Shown here piece by piece: positions 56,362-64,000 of a stretch of 64,000 nucleotides of DNA. This stretch comes from Notospermus geniculatus (lineage: Eukaryota > Nemertea > Pilidiophora > Heteronemertea > Lineidae): the NCBI GenBank assembly GCA_002633025.1, contig NMRB01001883.1, forward strand, positions 65,421 to 129,420. The letters run 5' to 3'. A program made the translations under genes and the position numbers. How positions within the stretch are numbered: the first letter of the stretch is position 1; every line of letters begins with the position of its first letter. The notes under the pieces were generated by a model, which was given only the letters and a program-made list of their open reading frames with translations, did not search any database and was not told the DNA's origin.

Positions 56362-58190
56362 CTAGCCATGTTTGTGCGAGACTCATCGTCGGTAGTCTAG
56401 ACTGCATAAAGTTGTTTTCCGAGTGACTCAGTGAAAAAAAACTGCAGCAGCCAGACTGCTTTGTAGGTAGTGAATTGAACATGCCAGCAGATTTAATAAG
56501 TTTTCCTGATATCGATAATAATTTCTGACTGTGTCATTCGAACATGTAGTAGAATGCTCGGCGTGAAATGGGAATTCTAATGAAATCTGAGGTAATACAA
56601 TTCATCATTTCAAGCAATGATTGGTTGTTTAGTGAGTGGACGTACGTACACGCATGCCAAAAATAAATGGACAGTGTTTTTTTAGCCTATATATGTACAT
56701 GAAGTAATGCATACTTTTGGGTTGTAGCTCAGATATATGGCCCTACAGCATCTCTTATATAAAATATCTAAGAGGACATTTCAAGGAAAAAGTGAAAATA
56801 TCATGCAAGTACATGTATCACTGTGTCAAAAATTCATTGAAAATGAGATTTTTGAAATCTTGAAGTTTTTCATAAAAACCAAAATATACCATGAATCTAT
56901 GAAGCATTCTACATGTAAGACTCATAGTGAAGAAACTACTGAAAAATATTTGCCCTATTCTATCTTATTCAAGGAAATCATGAAAAACGGGACACTTTTT
57001 GTCGCATTTTAAAGAAAAAAGTTTAACTTCTCTGTGATGGAGGGTAATATAATCACCGAATCTTGGTCACTCTTAGTCGTTTAGTAAAGGTTAGCAGCAC
57101 AACCCAAAATCCCATGAAAAATCTCAAATTTCAGATTTTTGATATTTTCAATAATCTCAAATATCCTCAAAGTTAGCAAAGATTTTCAAACACTTTCTTC
57201 ACCATAGTTCTTAGAATTTTCCACAGATTATTTGAAAAGTCATTTCTGGTAAAATAAGTTGAGATTTCAAAAATCTCAGATTTGTTGATATTTTATAAGA
57301 GTGATATTTTCATGATATTTAAATTTCTTTCGTAAAATTTTCTCTCTAGATGAGATGTTCTAGGGCCAGGGATCATAGGTGCAAGCCCATCGTGTGCATA
57401 CCTCAGCAACAGAAGACAAAAAAACGCTGTCCATTTACTTTTTTGCATGAGTGTACATGCAAGAGTGCGTACATAATAATCCACACAATCGTTACAGTGG
57501 TCGATAGAATTTCACGAATGAGGAGTACGTATCAAATTCTTTAAAATGCTTAAGTCTTGCCACGTGGATGAGATAGAAAATACTGATAGCCTATCGTGAA
57601 TGGCGGAACATTGATGCTCAGTCATTCGAGAAGCACTCTCGTTATTAATAGGACACACCAAAATTACGGGTGCGATATTTGTGTATTCTTCAACGATACA
57701 TCGAACGATACAACGATCAGACCGTGACCTGTTTGAATCAGTCAGCCGAAGGTGCCACACAAAGAGTAGCATGACAACAGCTATGCATTATTTGGATGTC
57801 ATGCATGTTTGAGTCAAGAGCAGACCTATATTTCGAGTTCGTGCACATTGATATTTTCCCTTATTAAAGTTGTGAGAGCATGGTTCCGCTCTAAAAACCC
57901 CTTAAAGTGATGTATATCATATGCGTTGTACTTTAGTTACTTGGCATTATTTGACTGTTAAGACATAATTTCTCATCTCCCGCAGTGCATCTGTACAAAC
58001 ATTACGCAAATGGAACACATATGTTTCGTCTTTTTTGCCGGATACCAGCTTAGTCAAGAAGAGATTAAGTGAGCGAAAATATTTCGACCTGGTGAAGACG
58101 TCATCTCTCCGTGAATCCATGATGAAAACCGTAGCAGAGGTGATTGAAGGTAAGGACCCTTTTCTGATATGGTAAAGCTTCAGGACTACT
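56362..58190. other. Unassigned A/T-rich stretch
   Basis: No domain, repeat pair or RNA gene could be recognised on either strand. The 91-codon frame at 56737-57012 is low-complexity, K/I/F-rich, and lies in A/T-rich sequence, so it has no support beyond being open. Confidence 0.5.
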
Positions 58191-58407
58191 AACTCCCACT
58201 TACCTGTCCCATTCCTAAACTCGGAAAAAACTGACTGAGTCTTAAGTTGAAGATAATGGGGTGGGGGTACGGTCAGAAACAGTAATGTCCTGTAAACTTA
58301 TTTGTCCCACTCCCGAGCCTGGCAAAGAATGACAGCGTGCGATATCTTCATCTTAGGAATTTGGCCATTTTTTCCGAGTTCAGGAATGGGACAGGTAAGT
58401 GGGAGTT
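58191..58407. repeat. 217-bp MITE-like element
   Basis: Terminal inverted repeats of about 40 bp, aactcccacttacctgtccc and complement, with ttttttccgagtt inside. The target duplication is not clear. Confidence 0.8.
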
Positions 58408-58420
58408 CAGAGAATGTTGA

Positions 58421-59279
58421 AGGGGAGACGGGGCTGGTTGTAACACTGTTTCTTCTGAGGTCCATTACTTCCTAATTACAGGACGTATCTATAACCTGCT
58501 TGGTCTTTTGAATATTTTATGTCAGTGGTTACTTATGCACTGAACAAAGTTTAGCCATCTCTACCCATGTCTCTGAAAAGTGGGTTCGAAGTCGACTGTT
58601 ACAACCAACCCCGACAAAAAATTATGGGGTTGGTTGTAAAACATCTCAAAAAGTGAGCATGGCAAATTTCCCTTTATTTCTTCATGTGTTTCTCAAAATG
58701 ACACAGGGATTTGTCCCCTAAATGAATTTCTAAACACAGTAAATCCGCTCTTACATGTACAAAAAAAATCATTGATTGAACAGTCTATAGGATGAGGGAT
58801 GAGGATGGATGAAAACCTTAATTTTGCCTATCTCAAAGTGGTGAGCTAGGCCATTTTCTGAAAACCTGAAAAAAATGAGATAGGCAATTATCTTAGCCGG
58901 GTGACGATGATACAACGTTTGTTACAACCAACCCCAAATGTAGTTCAGGACAAATGTGTGCTGCAATACCAAAGCACGTGGAAGTGGGCCTTATCACACT
59001 GGACCAGTTGTACAGGCTTTACATCATTATTCAAATAGTATTCTAACAAACTTCTAAAATTGCACAGGCAGTAAAGCAGGAGTGCTTTTCTGATCATGTC
59101 GTTTTTTACTAACATGTACTAAAAACGGTCAATTCCGACATTCAAATGCCCTTTGGTACAAAGACGGCAAACATCAATTTCAATGTATGTCAGGAATCTC
59201 AGCCCCTCCCAGTGGATATTCAAGGAAATATTAGACCTGTTACAACTTACCCCTGTTACAACTAGCCCCGGTCTCCCCT
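58421..59279. repeat. 859-bp foldback-like element with ggggctggttgtaac ends
   Basis: It starts aggggagacggggctggttg and ends with the near complement (actagccccggtctcccct). Internal copies of gttacaaccaacccc in both directions lie at about 58597-58640 and 58918-58935. No ORF. It may be a non-autonomous DNA transposon. Confidence 0.75.
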
Positions 59280-59429
59280 ATGACAGACCTACTGGGTGGG
59301 TCCTTGCTTAACTTCCGACAGGTTGGAATCGAACACGTGACCTTTCGCATTTTGCATCCTCGCAAACATAGGCCTAGGCCTACTGCAAATGATGACACAC
59401 GTCTCTAGTGGGTAAAATCTGTACCGGTA

Positions 59430-59694
59430 AGGGCTGATTCATACTCGCTTGCGGACCGTCAAGCGCATGAAACTGATCGCAGGTTTCCACGACGTGAATG
59501 TGCACACACAGTGAAATTGATCATAGTCGGCGCAAAATCCGGACGGAGTATGAATGAGGGTTGGTTCATACTCGGTCCGGATTTTACGCCGACTATGATC
59601 AATTTCAATGTGTGTGCACATTCACGCTTTGGAAACCTGCGATCAGTTTCATGCGCTTGACCGTCCGCGACCAAGTATGAATTGGCCCTCAGCC
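59430..59694. repeat. 265-bp near-perfect foldback
   Basis: The arms of about 125 bp pair almost fully (gaaactgatcgcaggtttcc ... tgatcatagtcggcg). The loop is about 12 bp. The minus-strand ORFs across it exist only because of the inverted arms. Confidence 0.9.
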
Positions 59695-60153
59695 TTAATA
59701 CGATAGCCAACGTCAATCATGTCAATCAAAGCCAGTGTAAAGTTTTTTCAGTGTTTCCGTGTGTCAGTGTTCCCCCTATTGTTCTGGAAACACTGGCAGA
59801 TAGATCGACACGTTTCTCTGTGTGTCTTCCATTGTCGAGTCGCGGCTTATTCCGTCAGACAATAGCAGGGGAACACTCGCAGATGGAGAACGCTCAAAAA
59901 CGTTACACCGGGCTCCCACTATATCGGAGTATACGTACAGGCAGAAACTGAAATATAATACTGTATTTCATAGAAAAAAATTCATTAGTTCAGAATTCGC
60001 AACCTGATACATGAGTGAAACACACACGTAACAAATCAGATGAACAGACATCTGCATACATGTACATCTATGTTACATGCCCTGTTATGTTACACATAGT
60101 GCCTCTTCGATTTGAGGCAGTTTTTTTCAGTAATAATCAATTAAACAGTTTAG

Positions 60154-60222
60154 TTTTGATGGGGTTGTCATGGCCGCAGTGACATTAACAATATCACTGC
60201 GGCCATGACGACCACATCAAAA
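60154..60222. repeat. Short hairpin, about 69 bp
   Basis: The stem ttttgatgKggt-gtcatgg-ccgcagtga and complement surround a loop of about 12 bp. 59695-60153 holds nothing I can assign. Confidence 0.75.
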
Positions 60223-60239
60223 ACAAGAGCAGGACATCG

Positions 60240-60978
60240 GAGCGATGTCTATGGTTTCCGATGATAAGTTTACTACTCTAGAGCTAGTTATCTGTGACCT
60301 TGGCCTCTGACCTTGAGAAGTATTGCGTAACTGGAACAGGGATCCTTGATTAAACAAATAGGGGATGGTTAATGCAGGCTTCTAATTAGTTTTCCCCTGA
60401 AATTCTGAGTAGATTTGCACTTTAGAACTGTTTGACCTTGACCTTGACCTCTGACCTTCAAGGTCATTGCGTAATCTGAAAGCTCATCCTTGATAACCTA
60501 GGTGTAGGTGAAGGTTTTAGGTCTCTACCATCACCAGATTCTGACTTTTGTCATGTTATCAAATTTGAATATCAAATCTCACCACGATATCAGCAAATAT
60601 CATGCGACCGAGCAGGTCCAAACTGAAAATTTCAGTTGCAATATCAAATTTGATATATCAATATCATTATGATGCTGACACTGGAGAATAAATTTGTTGA
60701 TGCCAGTATCTTGCCAAGGGCCATAAACATAGGGAAGGAGCTTGTTGCTAGTGCTCTACCTGCCGTCGGAGACAAGTTATTCAAGAAACAAAAGTGTGAC
60801 AGACAAAATCTCAACTTTTGATATGTCAATTTCACCATGAACCAGGTATCGGAGAGTGGAAATTTTCATTCAATCTTGTAGCTCAGGTCATGAAACCCGG
60901 GGGTAGGTCACATGTCTGTAGCTCTTGCAGGAACAAAGTTACAGGTGTGACAGACTGAACAGACAGACAGACAGACAC

Positions 60979-61021
<43 letters not shown>

Positions 61022-61070
61022 CCACGACCAAACACTATATGGTTTCCGATCTTGAGATCGGAAACCATAA
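60240..61070. repeat. Repeat-like stretch with nuclear-receptor half-sites and a microsatellite
   Basis: The ends ctatggtttccgatgataag and gatcggaaaccata are inversely related. Inside, tgacctt words cluster at 60295-60325 and 60433-60466, the latter containing tcaaggtca, the full site used by ERR/NR5A-type receptors. A (gaca)n microsatellite lies at 60960-61021. The structure suggests a transposon rather than an enhancer. Confidence 0.5.
60960..61021 (+). repeat. (gaca)n microsatellite
   Basis: About 15 uninterrupted or nearly uninterrupted four-base units, with one cacac break near 60977. Confidence 0.95.
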
Positions 61071-61304
61071 TAAACTATTTTACAAATAATTTGGCTTTAC
61101 ACCAATTTAATGGATAGAAAAACTTCGTCTACATGCAATGGGTATTTGAAATTGGTGTTCATGCATTAAGAGCATATTATTCGGACATTTCTGTCTTGAT
61201 CGTCCAGTTACTTAGTTGCATACTGGCTCGATGCGCGCAGGATTCAAATACGAGAGGTGGATATAGGGCCTACTACCGCATTTAACATAGGTCACACTGC
61301 CCTT

Positions 61305-61766
61305 GTGCATCCTCCCACAGCAGGGCTTTGATCGCGTTCCTCTTCATACGCTCCACACAAAGCCCTGCTGAAATTGGGCCTCCCAGGCAAGCATGAGGCG
61401 GACAGAAAACCATTGCCCAATCAGAATGCAGCATTTTTAGGGTGTGAATACTAAATAATTATGACTCATAATAACAATCAAAAATAATAAGAATCTTTCC
61501 TATACATAGGAAGAACCTCTGAGACAAAATTCAGTCACTTTTGGAAAGATGTAAGTGATTTGTAAAGCACAAAATTTTAAGGTCAAACGGGGTAAAACCA
61601 CGAAAATCGTAATTCTCCAAGTTATCTCGCCAATACAGGGAGTGCAACTGGAGTATGGAACAGCTGCACCAGATTCACTGGATGTTCTATTTCAGCAGGG
61701 GTTTGTGTGAGCGGATGAAGAGGAGCGAGGTAAAAACCCCTGCTGTGGGAGGATGCCCTTGTGCGA
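61305..61766. repeat. Pair of inverted copies of a 75-bp element
   Basis: The left copy (61305-61377) and right copy (61684-61766) are reverse complements with some mismatches; both contain cagcagggYttt ... aaaSccctgctg, which is itself an inverted repeat. The spacer is unassigned. The next stretch, 61767-62937, holds no recognised gene; the ORF at 62088-62351 has no family signature. Confidence 0.65.
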
Positions 61767-62937
61767 ATGCTTGCTGATTCGATGACGTGCAGTCCTCCAA
61801 ATAAGTAAATGGACACCTTATTTTTTCAAATAATCCAAGATAAGGCCAAAAATTTATCTGTTTCTTGTCCAGCAACTCACCGGAAATTGATGCGAGCATG
61901 CGACTTTTTTTTATTTTCAAATAATTTTTGTACATTGTAGTTGTCTTCATGGATGGGGAAATATTACCAGCAAACTATCTCTCTACATATTTAAATCACA
62001 AGTTTCATGAAAAATAAAGATGATTTCAAGTGACGAAGCATTTCTATGCATTGTATAGAAGGCGCTGCGTAAGCAAAGTGAGAAAAATTGAAATTGGTGA
62101 GAAAAAAATTCGATGCGAAGCGCTCGGAAATGATGCGAGCGCGGACAAGAAACATTGGCCTAAACAAGATAATTGAATGTGGTTTTCAACATTGTGTGGC
62201 ATATTCACTTAATGTGGTCGAATATCTCGTGTCTCAAAGTCTTAGTATCTACCACCCTCATCACAACTGTTGCAGTTCTGTTGAAAATATGACTAGAAGG
62301 GAACGTTATTTGGACATAATTCAAATTTGCGGTTACGTATCAAAGGGCTAAATTAGGTGGAGCCAAATACATGACCAAGTAAATATGCCACACTACATGT
62401 ACAATGTTTGTTGAAAACCCCATTCAATTATCTTGATTTATCTCGGTGATATTTGAAAAACACGGTGTCCCTTTATTTATTTGGAGGACTGTACATGGAC
62501 ATTCTGTTGATCGCCTCCTGCCCGCCTGCGTGTCGTTAATTTCACATTAATTATAGGTTCCGATTGACTAGCCTACAGCCGTTGTTGCCGCTGCTGTAAA
62601 GGTGCTAGCCGACAGCAACCGGTTGATCATACTCTTTCACCAGTATTGCCGAGGTTCATGCTTCAGTTTAACGAAGACTTCTTTGTTGTGAAACTACGGT
62701 ATATTGCCCGCCGTACACGGTCAAATTTATCATCCGATTTTATTGTGCGTGCTTCAGGAAGTCTTACATGTCGATCTGTACACGTATCCTGAACATGATC
62801 AAATTTGTTCATCCAATTTTTTAGAAATTCAGATTCAGGGTCTATTAGGACTGTAAGGTAAAAATCTGACCGTGTTCGACGGCGTTCCGTGTACGGTATT
62901 CGTATTTGTATTTTTCCATCATGGCCGTAAGTAAAAG

Positions 62938-63134
62938 TCGTCTCCGCAAATTTTCGACCCCAACCGGGGTCTTCCTCGGGCACTTTCGAGTAGAAATCGC
63001 CCAGAAGTGAATGAGCTGGATCCTAATTGTGGATTAATAGTTATATATAAATGAAGAAACCCTGAAAAATAGGAGGAAGGCGTGAAAAGCTATTAATCCC
63101 GTTGGGGTCGAAAGTTTGCGAATTTCGGAGACGA
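62938..63134. repeat. Inverted pair of the ctgagga-stem-gaaa repeat
   Basis: The left part (reverse strand) has cgtctccgcaaattttcgac ... and the right part the complement gttggggtcgaaagtttgcg ... ggagacg. The words ggatccagctcattcacttc occur between them as in the copy at 21325-21460. The minus ORF 62663-62983 begins inside this repeat and is not supported. Confidence 0.65.
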
Positions 63135-63401
63135 CTTTATTTACTGTCATTGTGTGTGTCGTTTTGTGTGCTCTATTTTGGATTTCCATCATGGCCAAAG
63201 CCATAAATTATTGGCCCTGGTAAGTATGGAAGAGGCCATCCCAAGCTACTCAAGTTCCTCACTTGGATGGGGTCATTTATTTGCCATTGCAAAAGAAACA
63301 TTTCGGCCGCAGTGTACGGTGGCCCTTATGTACATGTACGTGTTGGACGAAGAAGTCTTCTGGCAAAACTCTACTCCGAATATATATTTTTTTCTTTTCA
63401 G

Positions 63402-64000
63402 TTTGCCTACCAGGACGGCAAAAGTGTTTTTGTCTTTTCTATGTCCTCACTATCGTCGTCATCGTGTTCATCTGGACGCTGGGCCGCATCTACGGCATTC
63501 AGGTGAAGAACACTCCACAAAACCTACAGAACAGCACTGTGACTACAATGCGTCTGATGCGAACAGACAAACAAGATGTAAAGCTGAAGGTCTGGTTACC
63601 AGCAGCCTATTCTGAGGTCGATTTCACCAACAGAACGAGCGATCTTCGAGAAGCTGGGCATTTTATTCCAAATATTGTCCACCAGGCTTGGCCGACGTTC
63701 AGTGTCCCACGTAGTTATCAGCCATTCGTGAAGACGTGGCTCAAACAAAACCCCAACTGGCAATATTGGTTCTGGAGCGATGAAGATGCAGAAAGTCTAG
63801 TTATGAAACTGTACCCTGAATATTATGCAGTTTACAAAAAGGATCTCAGGAGTATACATCGTAGAGATGTTATACGGTATTTCATTCTGCACACATTTGG
63901 GGGGTGGTTTGCTGATTTAGGTGTTGAGAACTTAAAACCACTTGAGGAAATGAAAGTGCATAGCTGTATCGTCGCGCAGGAGCCATGGGCTGATATGCTC
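63402..64000 (+). CDS. GT32-like (DXD-type) Golgi glycosyltransferase, partial exon
   Basis: The exon begins after the acceptor tttttttcttttcag (ending 63401) and reads in the frame of the TGC at 63404 to the window end, 199 codons with no stop. A short basic cytoplasmic stretch (GRQK) is followed by one membrane anchor (CLFYVLTIVVIVFIWTLG) and a stem with NST and NRT glycosylation sites. The catalytic domain then starts at IPNIVHQAW, a pattern typical of glycosyltransferases with the sugar-binding DXD region (GT32, alpha-1,4-GlcNAc/galactosyl and OCH1-like). RRDVIRYFILHTFGGWFADL precedes the DXD position, which reads DLG (then VENLKPL) instead of DLD. The likely role is glycan or glycolipid extension in the Golgi lumen; substrate unknown. 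The start codon must be upstream: the donor at 63220 does not give an open join in this frame. Confidence 0.85.

Noticed and set aside
59459-59716. Minus-strand 85-codon ORF as a gene
   Set aside because: It lies almost fully in the arms of a 265-bp foldback, which produces matching open frames by symmetry.
62663-62983. Minus-strand 106-codon ORF starting MPEEDPGWGRKF as a gene
   Set aside because: Its start is in a dispersed repeat and the rest overlaps an inverted ccgtacacgg/ccgtgtacgg structure; no family signature.
63191-63228. ATG at 63191 with the GTAAGTAT donor at 63220 as the first exon of the glycosyltransferase
   Set aside because: Joining to the acceptor at 63401 puts the ATG frame out of register with the catalytic frame, and the frame that would fit has a stop (TAA) just before the donor.
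1-64000. CRISPR arrays, tRNA or rRNA genes, prokaryotic operons
   Set aside because: No regularly spaced repeats, cloverleaf-type sequences or ribosomal sequence were recognised by eye; the tandem repeats present lack unique spacers. A tRNAscan or Rfam search would be decisive for small RNAs.

Overview
The window looks like nuclear DNA of an invertebrate deuterostome (amphioxus, hemichordate or echinoderm). The reasons are a lineage-specific tandem expansion of intronless rhodopsin-class receptors, very dense short inverted-repeat elements, frequent tacatgta and aggcctac words, eukaryotic splice signals and a metazoan-type type II membrane glycosyltransferase. The exact species cannot be read from the sequence.

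Layout. Positions 1-25,640 hold a head-to-tail array of seven receptor copies (G1-G7), all on the minus strand and all without introns in the coding part. Six are open (2586-3620, 6791-7816, 10161-11174, 18762-19781, 21823-22848, 24583-25635). One (14955-15950) carries two frameshifts. Between them lie much older, decayed 3' ends of the same gene, a conserved 5' flanking block (missing in G7), a non-LTR retrotransposon relic and many foldback elements. The receptors have conserved N1.50, D2.50 and the TM3-ECL2 cysteine pair, but the usual DRY, CWxP and NPxxY motifs are changed. Coding blocks are shared between copies in a mosaic way, which fits gene conversion.

From 25,640 to 43,880 I recognise no complete gene. 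The stretch holds a 1.0-kb and a 0.4-kb tandem duplication, at least ten foldback or MITE-like elements, a second retroelement relic, and one convincing housekeeping-type promoter module (ETS, NRF-1 and YY1 motifs) near 40.4 kb.

From 43,880 to 56,361 there is a direct tandem duplication: copy A (7.3 kb) followed by copy B (5.1 kb), nearly identical. Copy A carries four large insertions that B lacks, so B supplies empty sites that define target-site duplications exactly (GTAC for a 1033-bp foldback, TTAA for a 154-bp and a 378-bp element). This is either a real duplication followed by insertions in A, or two haplotypes placed in series by the assembler.

From 56,361 to 63,400 the window is foldback elements, a microsatellite and unassigned sequence. 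At 63,402 an exon begins on the plus strand that encodes the membrane anchor and catalytic domain of a GT32-like (DXD-type) glycosyltransferase and runs off the window end. Its DXD motif reads DLG.

The strongest theme is interplay between gene-family birth-and-death and foldback elements. Paralogous copies give empty and filled sites for several elements, one receptor has element-derived sequence just upstream of its start codon, and another gained a new N-terminus when a 1-nt deletion fused an upstream ORF to the receptor frame.
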